Origin: Candidatus Zipacnadia bacterium
GTDB taxonomy: Bacteria > Armatimonadota > Zipacnadia > Zipacnadales > UBA5352
Length of the DNA: 64,000 nt
Reading direction: 5' to 3'
Assembly (NCBI GenBank): GCA_029820945.1
Contig: JALGUJ010000002.1
Coordinates: forward strand, 47,921 to 111,920
Below, piece after piece: positions 46,639-55,381 of this stretch (position 1 is the first letter of the stretch; every line of letters begins with the position of its first letter). The notes under the pieces were generated by a model. It saw nothing but the letters and a program-made list of their open reading frames with translations. It did not search any database and was not told where the DNA came from. The position numbers and the translations under genes were made by a program.

Positions 46639-49389
46639 ATGATCCAGCGCGTAGCGGTGCTCGCCATCCTCGCCCTGTTCTGCGTGCCGGCGCAGGCGCG
46701 CGAGGTCATCTACCAGGGCGGGGAGATCGCGCCCCCGCACTCCCTGGTCCTCATCTCGCCCTGGCAGGCCGGGCGGCGGACCTGCGACGCCGAGATCAAG
46801 ACCCAGGGCGAGTACGCCATGAAGTACGAGCTGGACATGCTCGCCGCGGGCGAGAGCCTGCAGGTGCGGATGTACGCCCCGCTGCGCGCGCGGGACTTCA
46901 GTGAGGCCACGCACCTGCTCGCCGACGTGCGCTTCAGCGCGGTGCTGCCCGAGGCGCCGGAGATCGCCAATATTGCCGGCTACGCTGCGAACGGGGCCTG
47001 GATGTGGCGCAATCTGCAGGTCGAGGACGCCGGCGAGTGGCGGACACTTGAGCTGCCGCTGGACGAGCACCCCGGCGGCGACACGCGCTACCTGGCATGG
47101 GCCCTGCGGCCTGATGACTGGCTCGCCGCGGGCGTCGAGCGGGTCACCATGCACATTGACAACGTGCGCCTGCTCGTGCCCGACGAGGGCGTGGAGTTGC
47201 CACCGCTGCGGCCCTTCTCGCTCATGGAGGGCGTGAAGGCCGAGCACTGGCACCTCCGCCCCGAGGAGTGGATGACGCAGGAGATGACCGCTGAGCGCGC
47301 CACGGAGGGCGAGCGGTCGCTGAAGGTGACCTTCGTCCCGCGCGGCGACTACGAGGAGCACGGCGCGCAGTACATGGTGCGCGGCTACGGCCAGGCCGGC
47401 GACTGGACGGGCTACGACGCGCTCGAGATGGACGTGTGGTTCAGCCACGTGCTGCCCGAGGCCAATGAGGTCTACGCCGTGCCCGTCAACACCGAGACGT
47501 CCGGCCGGCCCTGGCTGCCGGGCTTCAACGTGATCGAGGCGGAAGCCTGGCAGCACGTGCGGCTGCCCTTCCCCAAGCCCATCACCGAGATGAAGGCCAT
47601 CGACATCCAGGTGGACGTGCCGAGTTGGGCCGCGCGCTACGAGGGCGAGACGATCACCGCCTTCATCGACAATGTCACGATCACGCGCGGCGGCGCGGCG
47701 CAGCCCGAGCTGCCGGTTGAGGTCCCCGCGCCCGTTCCACCGCTGGCCGAGGAGCCCACGGCGGCGGAGAGCGAGCGCGGCTTCCAGCTCTTCTCCCGCT
47801 CCTGGCTGGAGACGGTCTACCTCAGCTCCCCGCCGCTGCCCACGGACGAGCGCGAGGAGCTGCGGCTGTTCGCCTGCCCGGGCGAGTACGAGCCGCTGAC
47901 GGTGTCGATCCGGCCGTTGCGGGACCTGCCCTCGGCGAAGATCTCCGTGAGCGAGCTGCGGTCGGAGGCGGGCACGCTGCCGGCCGGGACCTTCGAGGTG
48001 CGCGTGGCCGATACCATCCCGGTGGCGCTGGAGGCCAACACCTTCCGGCGGCTGCCGATCCTGCTCAACTCCGGGGCGCGCATCGAGCCGCTGCCCGCCG
48101 GCCACACGCGGCGGCTCTGGCTGACGGCGCACGTGCCCGAGGACGCGCGGCCGGGCACCTACCGCGGCGCGGTCACCGTCAGCGCGGGCGCCGAGACCGT
48201 GCAGATGCCGCTGACCCTCCGCGTGCTGCCCATCGAGCTGCAGGAGCCGGACATTGCCTTCCAGATCTACTACCAGTACGATTGGCGGCATCAGGGGTTC
48301 GGGTACGTCCATCCGGAGAATTACGCGCTGCACTTCGCGGACATGCGAGAGCACGGGCTCAACGGCTGCACGGTCTCGCCGACGCCGTCGGTGGTGCTCG
48401 AGGACGGGCGGCTGGTCATCGACTGGTTCCAGAGCGGCAACCACTGGCTGCAGTCGCCGCAGAGCCCGGGTGAGCTGCTGGACGGCTATGTCGCCGCGGG
48501 CCTCACCTCGCCGGTGCCGTGGATCGGTGCCGGGTCGCTGTTCGACGTCAGGCCCGGCAACTCGATCGCGAAGCTGCTCGGGACTGAGGAGTACAGCGAC
48601 GCGTGGGTGGCGGCCTACCGGCAGATCGTCGAGGACCTCGAACGCATGCGCGCCGAGCGCGGCTGGCCCGAGGTGCTCTACTATCTCGCCGACGAGCCGG
48701 CCAACAGCGAGGAGCGCACCGCGGAGGCGCGGCGCCGAATCGAGCTGCTGCGCGACATCCCCGGCACGCGCTCGCTGGTGACCACGCACACCGTCGGCCT
48801 GCAGACAGCACAGCGCTACCTGGAGATCCTGGACATCAACCAGGTGCACGCCAGCCAGGTCTACGACGGCCTGCGCGAGCAGGTCATCGAGGCGGGCAAC
48901 AGCTTCTGGACCTACAACGGGATGGGCGCCGATGGGGCGAGGAGCCCGATGCTGGGTCGGACCTACTACGGGGTCTTCGCGTGGCTGTCGGGTTCGGGCG
49001 GGATCAGCCAGTGGATCTACCAGGGCCCCGGCAGTCCGAACCCGTTCGACCAGCGCTACGAGCGCCAGTACTTCTACGCCTACCCCTCCGAGGAGGGGCC
49101 GATCCCGACCCCGGGCTGGGAGGGGATCCGCGAGGGCATCGACGACTACCGCTACGCCCTGACGCTCGCGCGGCTGATCGAGCGCGCGGAGGACGCCGGG
49201 CGCAACGACCTGGCGGCGGCCGGCCGCGAGGCGCTCGAGTCCTTGCCCTCGACCTACGACATGCCCGACGAGCCCGAGCGCAATGCCGGCTACGTGGCGT
49301 GGCGCAGCGGCCTGACGCCCGGGACGCTGCACGGCTGGCGCTGGCGCATGGCCGAGCAGATCATGGCGCTGCAGGAGGCGCTGCAATGA
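46639..49389 (+). CDS. Secreted GH123/DUF4091-like protein with two N-terminal binding-like domains
   Basis: A 916-residue exported protein; signal peptide IQRVAVLAILALFCVPAQA from ATG 46639 (GTG 46630 is possible). Residues about 25-175 and 200-350 are two similar beta-sandwich domains of CBM11/CBM-like type (TAERATEGERSLKVTFVP, ITAFIDNVTITRGG). Residues about 385-480 form a beta domain (LFACPGEYEPLTVSIRPL). From about 485 comes a DUF4091/GH123-type barrel: YYQYDWRHQGFGYVHPENY, PEVLYYLADEPANSEER near 680 (the acidic ADEP), INQVHASQVYDG and the closing WEGIREGIDDYRYALTLARL. The catalytic Asp-Glu pair of GH123 probably corresponds to the DEP. Its stop overlaps the next gene's start (ATGA). Confidence 0.87.
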   Translation: MIQRVAVLAILALFCVPAQAREVIYQGGEIAPPHSLVLISPWQAGRRTCDAEIKTQGEYAMKYELDMLAAGESLQVRMYAPLRARDFSEATHLLADVRFSAVLPEAPEIANIAGYAANGAWMWRNLQVEDAGEWRTLELPLDEHPGGDTRYLAWALRPDDWLAAGVERVTMHIDNVRLLVPDEGVELPPLRPFSLMEGVKAEHWHLRPEEWMTQEMTAERATEGERSLKVTFVPRGDYEEHGAQYMVRGYGQAGDWTGYDALEMDVWFSHVLPEANEVYAVPVNTETSGRPWLPGFNVIEAEAWQHVRLPFPKPITEMKAIDIQVDVPSWAARYEGETITAFIDNVTITRGGAAQPELPVEVPAPVPPLAEEPTAAESERGFQLFSRSWLETVYLSSPPLPTDEREELRLFACPGEYEPLTVSIRPLRDLPSAKISVSELRSEAGTLPAGTFEVRVADTIPVALEANTFRRLPILLNSGARIEPLPAGHTRRLWLTAHVPEDARPGTYRGAVTVSAGAETVQMPLTLRVLPIELQEPDIAFQIYYQYDWRHQGFGYVHPENYALHFADMREHGLNGCTVSPTPSVVLEDGRLVIDWFQSGNHWLQSPQSPGELLDGYVAAGLTSPVPWIGAGSLFDVRPGNSIAKLLGTEEYSDAWVAAYRQIVEDLERMRAERGWPEVLYYLADEPANSEERTAEARRRIELLRDIPGTRSLVTTHTVGLQTAQRYLEILDINQVHASQVYDGLREQVIEAGNSFWTYNGMGADGARSPMLGRTYYGVFAWLSGSGGISQWIYQGPGSPNPFDQRYERQYFYAYPSEEGPIPTPGWEGIREGIDDYRYALTLARLIERAEDAGRNDLAAAGREALESLPSTYDMPDEPERNAGYVAWRSGLTPGTLHGWRWRMAEQIMALQEALQ

Positions 49390-50723
49390 GGATGACGCCC
49401 ATCATCGCGCTCGCTCTCGCGGCGGGCCTCGCCTGCGGCGACGGGCTGGTGCTGCGCAGCGAGTTCCGCGACATTTCGCCGGGCGCCGACCGCATCGCGC
49501 ACAACTCGCAGAGTGTCACCATCGCCAGGAGCGAGCGGCCGCCGGTCATCGACGGGGACCTCAGCGACGCGTGCTGGGCCGCGGCCGAGCCGCTGACGGA
49601 CTTCACGCGCCAGAAGGACGGCGAGCACGCGCTGGTGGACACCGAGGTACGCCTGTGCTTCGATGAGGCGCACCTCTACGTGGCCTTCCGGTGCGACGAG
49701 CCGGCGGTCGATGAGCTGAAGGCCAATCACATGGAGCACGACAGCGACATCTGGCGGGACGATGACGTCGAGGTCTTCCTGTGCCCCAACGACGACCACC
49801 ACACCTACTACCAGCTCATGATCAACTCGCGAGGCGCCCTGGCAGACGGGCGCTTCGACGGCGGCATCCGCCAGGGCACCCGTGAGTGGGAGTCAGACGC
49901 GGAGATCGGGAGCGCGGTGGGCGACGACTTCTACGCGGTCGAGGGCGCGATCCCGTTCGAGGCCCTCGGGCTGCCCGGAGCCATGGAGGGCGCGCGATGG
50001 GCGGGCAACTTCTGCCGCACGCGGTACGCCGGCGGCGAGGAGATCACCTGCTGGTCATACCCGGGCTTCCACCAGATGGAGGGCTTCGCCGGGATCGTGT
50101 TCGGCGATGCGCCCGTGACGGCGCGGCCCATCTCGCTGGGCGCGATGACCTGGGGCGAGAGCCGGGTGCTTGTGCAGGTCGCGAACGAGAGCGGCAGAGA
50201 GGTCCCGCTGCGCGCCGAGGTGCTGATAGACGCAGAGGACGCGCTCGTTGCGCAGCCCGCGCCCGCGCCTCCGGGAGAGACCCAGGTCGCGATCCCGTAC
50301 CGCGTCGAGCGCACCGGCGTGGAGCAGCGACTGGAGGTGCGACTCCACGCCGCCGGGCCGGCCGGCGAGGCGCCGATCCTGTGGATCGACCGGCGCTTCA
50401 CGCCGCCGCCCGTGCTGTCGGTCGAGCTGTCCGAGCGGTCGATCTTCGAGTATCAGTCGCGCACGATCGCCACGATGACCGTGACGCTGCCGCAGGCCGA
50501 CCTCGCGCGCGTGAGCGCGAACGTGAGCCTGCTCGACGCGGGCGGTGAGACGCTGCGCTCGACGGCCCTCGACACGCTCGAGGGCGGCGGCGCGCACCTG
50601 CTGCTGGACGCCTCGGGGCTGGCGCCAGGGCGGTACGAGGTCCATGTCACGCTCCGCGACGTCGGCGGCGAGGCCATCGATCGGGCCACGGAGGGCCTGG
50701 TGGTGATGGCGAGTCCGTTCTGA
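49386..50723 (+). CDS. Secreted CBM9/DOMON-like protein
   Basis: A 445-residue exported protein translationally coupled (4-nt overlap) to the DUF4091-like gene. After a short signal peptide, residues about 48-230 match a family 9 carbohydrate-binding/DOMON-like fold: PPVIDGDLSDACWAAAEP, DTEVRLCFDEAHLYVAFRCDE, SDIWRDDDVEVFLCPNDDHH, AVEGAIPFEALG, WAGNFCRTR. Residues 240-445 contain two Ig-like strands-rich regions (VLVQVANESGREVPLRAEV, PPVLSVELSERSIFEYQ). It ends at VVMASPF. In related architectures I know, such Ig regions lead into a catalytic domain, so the C-terminus may have been lost. It probably binds glycan for its partner enzyme. Confidence 0.85.
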   Translation: MRMTPIIALALAAGLACGDGLVLRSEFRDISPGADRIAHNSQSVTIARSERPPVIDGDLSDACWAAAEPLTDFTRQKDGEHALVDTEVRLCFDEAHLYVAFRCDEPAVDELKANHMEHDSDIWRDDDVEVFLCPNDDHHTYYQLMINSRGALADGRFDGGIRQGTREWESDAEIGSAVGDDFYAVEGAIPFEALGLPGAMEGARWAGNFCRTRYAGGEEITCWSYPGFHQMEGFAGIVFGDAPVTARPISLGAMTWGESRVLVQVANESGREVPLRAEVLIDAEDALVAQPAPAPPGETQVAIPYRVERTGVEQRLEVRLHAAGPAGEAPILWIDRRFTPPPVLSVELSERSIFEYQSRTIATMTVTLPQADLARVSANVSLLDAGGETLRSTALDTLEGGGAHLLLDASGLAPGRYEVHVTLRDVGGEAIDRATEGLVVMASPF

Positions 50724-51052
50724 AGCGGAGGACGCGACGGATGCCGTGGTCCGTTGGAGGGGTCGGGCCAGCGCGCTGCCGTACGGAGGGGCCGCCTGAG
50801 CCGCGAATGTCGTGTATTCGCGCCGAAGCCGGCCCACGCCGTCGTGTGCGGCATACGCCCACTGTTCTCACGTCGCGAAGCGTACCGTACGGAGGGGCGG
50901 CGTGCCTACGCCGCCCGCCGTTGCTGCTCCGGGAAGCGTCACATGTTCCATACGACGAACGGCCGGGCTCCACACGGCTGACGACAACGGCGAACCCCCC
51001 CGGGGCGATGCCAGGGCCACAACGTCAACGGCTTGTGTTCACGGCCGCACCC
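50724..51052. repeat. Convergent intergenic region with a 14-bp direct repeat and a hairpin
   Basis: This 329-bp stretch separates two convergent genes and has no convincing coding frame. CCGTACGGAGGGGC occurs at 50779-50792 and again at 50885-50898. The second copy runs into a perfect 8-bp hairpin, GGCGGCGT-GCCT-ACGCCGCC (50896-50915), usable as a terminator from either side. The repeat-plus-hairpin look suggests a small dispersed element. Confidence 0.5.
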
Positions 51053-54000
51053 CTACCGCCCCACCTCTACCGCCGCCTCCGCCGTCTCGCCCGTGATGAT
51101 GTCCAGCGCCCGGATGGTCCACGTACCCGCCGGGTCGTTCAGCGCGGGCGTGAAGCTCCCCGACGCCGCGCCGTCCGCGATGCGCACGTTGCCCGCGTAC
51201 CACGCGCGCTCCTCGCCGTCGGGGCCGATGACCGTCACGCGCGCGACGGTGTCATTCCCGGTGGCGAGCGAGACGTCGTAGCGAACCGCCTCGCCGAGGG
51301 ACGCGCCCTCCGCCTCGATGCCGAGGCCTGCGATCTCATCGTCGCTGAGCACCAGTACGGCCGGGCCGTGCTCCATCTGTGCGGTGGCCTCCCCCGCCAC
51401 CTCCCCCACGGCCTCATGCTTGCGCGCGTCATACGCGAAGACACCGTCCGGCAGCTCGGCGAGTGCCAGCTCGCCGGAGCCGAAGGCGACGATCATCTGC
51501 GCGTCGGCGAAGCTCCGCGGCACCCAGAACGAGACGTCCCCGCGGATAAACCTGGTGGCGGACCCGAGGCCTGCCGCCTCGAGGTGCTCGCGGAAGCGCG
51601 CGATGGTTTCGTCACTCAGAGGCGCGGGGAGATCGTCCCAGACCGTCACGTTCATGCCCTCGATCGGCGCCGCGTCGCGCATGTGGCCGATCTCGTCGTA
51701 CTGCCCCAGACCCGAGTCCGCGATGACCGGGTACTCGACGGCGAAGTCAGCGATGGCATCGAGCGTGGCCTGCGGCAGCGCCCACGCGCACGGGGCGATC
51801 AGCATCTGGTAGTCCGCGAGCACGCCCTCCGCCACCTGCTCCTCGTCCACGAAGCGGTAGGGCACGCGCAGGGCCTTGAGCAGCCGCACGAAGGTCTCCT
51901 CGCACTCGTCCCAGCGCTGGTCGAGAGCGTCGGCGGGCGTGTCCTCCTGCGCGCCCATGGCCGCGATGTACGCGCATCGGCTCGGCCACGAGTGCAGGAT
52001 CGCGACGGGCTCCTGCACGGCCTCGGTCTCGATCAGGAGCTTGCCCACGCCGGAGGTCAGCTCCTGGTTGACCGCCTTGATCCACTTCGCGCGCTCGCCG
52101 AGATTCAGCGTCCCCGTCAGCGTCCCGTAGCCGAGCTGCCGGCCGATCCCGTACCAGCCCATGAAGGTGCCACCGTAAGTGGGCAGCAGCCAGCCCTCGC
52201 GCTCGATCTGCCCCTGCGGGCGGGAGTAGCCCGACCAGGTGCCGATGAGCCGCGGGTCGCGGAACCACGACCGCGCGAGGTCATGTGAGCGCGGGTAGAT
52301 CTGCCCGTACTCCAGGACCGGGAAGAGCTCCGACATGACCGTGCAGGTGGTCCAGCCCTCGTCCCACGGGTTGACGCCGCCGATGTGCGTGTCCCCGGCC
52401 TCCTGCTGCGCCCAGCCCTGCATCTTCTCGGTGGTGCTCACGAACGTGTGCGCCATGAACTTCCGGAACTGAAGCCACGGGGCGAGGTTGTCGGGCCTCC
52501 CGCGCGCCTGCTCCAGCCGCCACGGCTCGACGGCGTCCCAGTTCGCGAAGTCCGTCTCCCACGCGGCGTTGAGTTCGTCCAGACCGGCGTAGCGCTTGCG
52601 CAGCCAGTCGCGGAAGGCCGCGCGCGTGTGCTCGCTGAAGCACGCCTCCTCGCGGCCGATGGACTGCTCGTCCCCGAGGCCCAGCAGCACCGGCGAGAAG
52701 ACGCGGTAGCTCCGCACGCGCTCGCGGATCGCCGGCTCCTCCTCGGCCCACATCTCGTCATCGTGCAGGCAGGGCGTGCGCACGCCCTCGGCGTCCACGG
52801 TCCCGTTGCCGACGCTGGTCAGGCGATAGGGGAGCGCGGTGACGTAGCCCTGGTCGAGCGAGTGCCAGACGATGTCCGACGGCTGGATGGCGCGGATGCC
52901 CAGGTCCTCCCAGATCCGCGCGTAGGCGTCGTAGGCATAGTCCGGGCACTCGCGATTACCCCATACGCCCGAGTAGGGCAGGTAGTCATCCATGACGACC
53001 TTCTGCGGGCGAGGAACAAGCCGCTCCACGCGCTGGGCCGGACCATCCTCCCCGGGGACCGTCAGACGCAGCTCGACGAGCCGCTCGTGCGAGTCGATCA
53101 GCGGCACGCGTAGCTCGTCGCCGCCGCCGACGGTCGCATTGACGCTGCCAAGCAGCCGTCCGTGCGAGCCAAAGACCTCAGCCCGCACAGGCAGCTCGCC
53201 GGGGCCCTCGGTGATCGCGGTCGCGATGACGGCCGAGCCGTCCTCGGTGCACTCGGCCGCAAGTTCAGCGATGCGCGTGGGCCGAACGACTCGGTAGCAC
53301 GCGGAGGCGATCCCGACCGCGGCGCCCTCCGCGTCAGCCAGCGTCAGGGCGACATGGTGCAGGCCGTCCTCGGCCGAGGCGGGGAGCGCGATGGCGGCCG
53401 TATCGGTCGCGACCGGCACCGGATCGAGAGCGGTCGGCTCGCCGAAGGGAGCCAGCCATGTCGCGCGGACCTGCGCGGCCTCACCCTCCAGCGTCACGGT
53501 GACCGTCGGCTCCTCGCCGGGTCCGACGGTCTCAGGGACATCCACGGTCGCGACCTGCGCGGCATCCCGGCCGGCGGCGGCCAGCAGGAGGCCGATCCAG
53601 CGCGAGAACTGATACTCCCAGTAGGGATAGCGGAGGGTGTACGCCGGCGGGTCCAGCCTGTGCATGGTGCCCCAGAGGGAGTAGGGGATGCCCACGATGC
53701 GGCCGTCGCCGTAGTCGCGGGCCGATGGGCGGTCGAGGGAGTACAGGTCGAGCGGGCAGGCGAGCGCGGAGACATCGAGCGGCTCGGTCTCATCGAGCAG
53801 TGCTCCAAGCCGGGTCGGCTCCTCATCGCGACGTGAGCGCACGATGATGAGCCCCGTGCCCTCCTCGACGCGCGCGAGCAGCTCGTCCATGGCGTGCGAG
53901 GGGATCTGGTCGAGCTTCGTGCGCACAAGCACCACCACGTCAAGCGGCGCGTCGGCCACGAGCCGGTCGTAGATCGCATCGCCCTGATCGAGCGAGAGGT

Positions 54001-55315
54001 CCTGGCCGAAGATGCTGTTGCCGAGGTAGTTGGTGGCCGACGAGACCGCGACGGCCTCCAGCTCCATGCGTTGCTGCAGCTCCACGATCTCCCGCTCGTT
54101 GATGTCGCCGCAGACCCAGAGCGTGTGCAGCGGCCCACCGGCCAGCGGCTTCGCCCACGGTATCGGGTTCGGCGTCATGTAGAGGCCGGGCTCAAGCTCG
54201 CCGACGCCCGGTGCGGCCACCAGGCTTGCGACGGTGGTCATGCGCGGCAGCGGCTCCTTCTCGTCGGGCACGAAGCCCATGTCGGTGGTGAGCACGAGGA
54301 CGTCGAACATGTGCCCGCACTCACCCTCGGTGACGATCTCGAATGTGTGCGTGCCCTCGCCGAGGTGGAGCACGCCCATGTCCAGCCAGTCGAGGCGCAG
54401 GTCCACGTCCGAGGTGAACCCGTGGGCCGCGGAGTCGTAGACCTGCTGCCCGTCCACGCCGAGCGTGAAGCTGCCGTTGCGGAAGCCGTCCATCCACCCG
54501 CGCAGCCACAGCTTCCACTGTCGGTCGGTGGGGATCTCCAGCGGGAAGCTCACGCGGCCCTTCATGTTGTACGCGACCATGTCACCTGACGGGCGGTTGG
54601 CGCCCTTGTTCCACTCAATCGCCTTGAAGCCGGACGCGTGCACGTCGGTGGTGGAGAAGAGGTCCTCCATCTCCAGCCAGCCGTAGTGCTTCCCGTCTCG
54701 CTCGATGAAGCCGACCTGCTCGGGCTCCGGCGCCTCGTACTTCAGCCGCACCATGTACTCGCCGCCGTCCGGCTCCTCGGTGGTGAAGCTCAGCCAGCCC
54801 TCGCGGAAGGTCTGACCGCCGTCGCGGCTGGAGGCGGAGCGGCCGTAGTCGTTGTCCCGGTCGATGCCCAGGTAGAAGTAGCTGCCGCCGCGGTCGAGCG
54901 TGAGCGTGATCTGGTTCTCGCCGCGCTGCAGCAGGGCCGGATCGAACTCCAGCTCGTGCCAGCCCATGGTGCCGTGCTCGATGAGCGAGCCGCGCAGCGC
55001 CTCGGTGCCGTTGACGGTGATGACCAGGTCGGCCCACTCCACGCCCTCGACCGGCCCGTCGTAGAGCTTCTTGGTGGTCACGTCATAGGGCCGGACCTTC
55101 ATGTAGTACTGCACCCAGGCGCGCCGGACGGTGGCGGGATCGGCCTCGAGGACCAGCGTCTTGCGGCAGACCGAGCGGTGGCTGGTGACCTGGCCCCGGC
55201 CCTCGTCCGCGCTGCCGTCGTCGTCGCGGACGATGAAGATGCGGGTGTCCTGCGCGCAGATGGTGAGCGACGTTGCGGCAATGAGGCAGAGGGCTATCAG
55301 GCCGCGGTATGCCAT
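51053..55315 (-). CDS. Giant secreted GH42-like glycosidase, second copy of the family
   Basis: A 1420-residue exported protein. ATG 55315 opens a signal peptide (YRGLIALCLIAATSLTICAQ). Residues about 20-230 are the N-terminal module shared with the 9473-12859 protein (IFIVRDDDG, GENQITLTL, FYLGIDRDNDYGRS, DGGEYMVRL). About 230-365 is a second binding-like domain. About 700-1100 resembles a GH42 barrel: PVLLGLGDEQSIGREEACF near 878, FRDWLRKRYAGLDELNAAWET, then AILHSWPSRCAYIAAMG and a trimerisation-like fold (YQMLIAPCAWALPQAT). The last about 120 residues end ALNDPAGTWTIRALDIITG, the C-terminal module found also at 4743 and 43470. Barrel loops differ strongly from the 4743 protein, so the substrate may differ too. 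Confidence 0.87.
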   Translation of the reverse strand: MAYRGLIALCLIAATSLTICAQDTRIFIVRDDDGSADEGRGQVTSHRSVCRKTLVLEADPATVRRAWVQYYMKVRPYDVTTKKLYDGPVEGVEWADLVITVNGTEALRGSLIEHGTMGWHELEFDPALLQRGENQITLTLDRGGSYFYLGIDRDNDYGRSASSRDGGQTFREGWLSFTTEEPDGGEYMVRLKYEAPEPEQVGFIERDGKHYGWLEMEDLFSTTDVHASGFKAIEWNKGANRPSGDMVAYNMKGRVSFPLEIPTDRQWKLWLRGWMDGFRNGSFTLGVDGQQVYDSAAHGFTSDVDLRLDWLDMGVLHLGEGTHTFEIVTEGECGHMFDVLVLTTDMGFVPDEKEPLPRMTTVASLVAAPGVGELEPGLYMTPNPIPWAKPLAGGPLHTLWVCGDINEREIVELQQRMELEAVAVSSATNYLGNSIFGQDLSLDQGDAIYDRLVADAPLDVVVLVRTKLDQIPSHAMDELLARVEEGTGLIIVRSRRDEEPTRLGALLDETEPLDVSALACPLDLYSLDRPSARDYGDGRIVGIPYSLWGTMHRLDPPAYTLRYPYWEYQFSRWIGLLLAAAGRDAAQVATVDVPETVGPGEEPTVTVTLEGEAAQVRATWLAPFGEPTALDPVPVATDTAAIALPASAEDGLHHVALTLADAEGAAVGIASACYRVVRPTRIAELAAECTEDGSAVIATAITEGPGELPVRAEVFGSHGRLLGSVNATVGGGDELRVPLIDSHERLVELRLTVPGEDGPAQRVERLVPRPQKVVMDDYLPYSGVWGNRECPDYAYDAYARIWEDLGIRAIQPSDIVWHSLDQGYVTALPYRLTSVGNGTVDAEGVRTPCLHDDEMWAEEEPAIRERVRSYRVFSPVLLGLGDEQSIGREEACFSEHTRAAFRDWLRKRYAGLDELNAAWETDFANWDAVEPWRLEQARGRPDNLAPWLQFRKFMAHTFVSTTEKMQGWAQQEAGDTHIGGVNPWDEGWTTCTVMSELFPVLEYGQIYPRSHDLARSWFRDPRLIGTWSGYSRPQGQIEREGWLLPTYGGTFMGWYGIGRQLGYGTLTGTLNLGERAKWIKAVNQELTSGVGKLLIETEAVQEPVAILHSWPSRCAYIAAMGAQEDTPADALDQRWDECEETFVRLLKALRVPYRFVDEEQVAEGVLADYQMLIAPCAWALPQATLDAIADFAVEYPVIADSGLGQYDEIGHMRDAAPIEGMNVTVWDDLPAPLSDETIARFREHLEAAGLGSATRFIRGDVSFWVPRSFADAQMIVAFGSGELALAELPDGVFAYDARKHEAVGEVAGEATAQMEHGPAVLVLSDDEIAGLGIEAEGASLGEAVRYDVSLATGNDTVARVTVIGPDGEERAWYAGNVRIADGAASGSFTPALNDPAGTWTIRALDIITGETAEAAVEVGR

Positions 55316-55381
55316 GGTCTCAGCTCTCCCTCTGTGACCGCTATGCGGGCGCAGCGGTGTCACTCTCTCTCGCGAGCACGG

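Noticed and set aside
46522..49386. 954-codon minus-strand frame opposite the GH123/DUF4091-like gene
   Set aside because: Low-complexity composition, no ribosome site or domain; shadow of the + strand gene.
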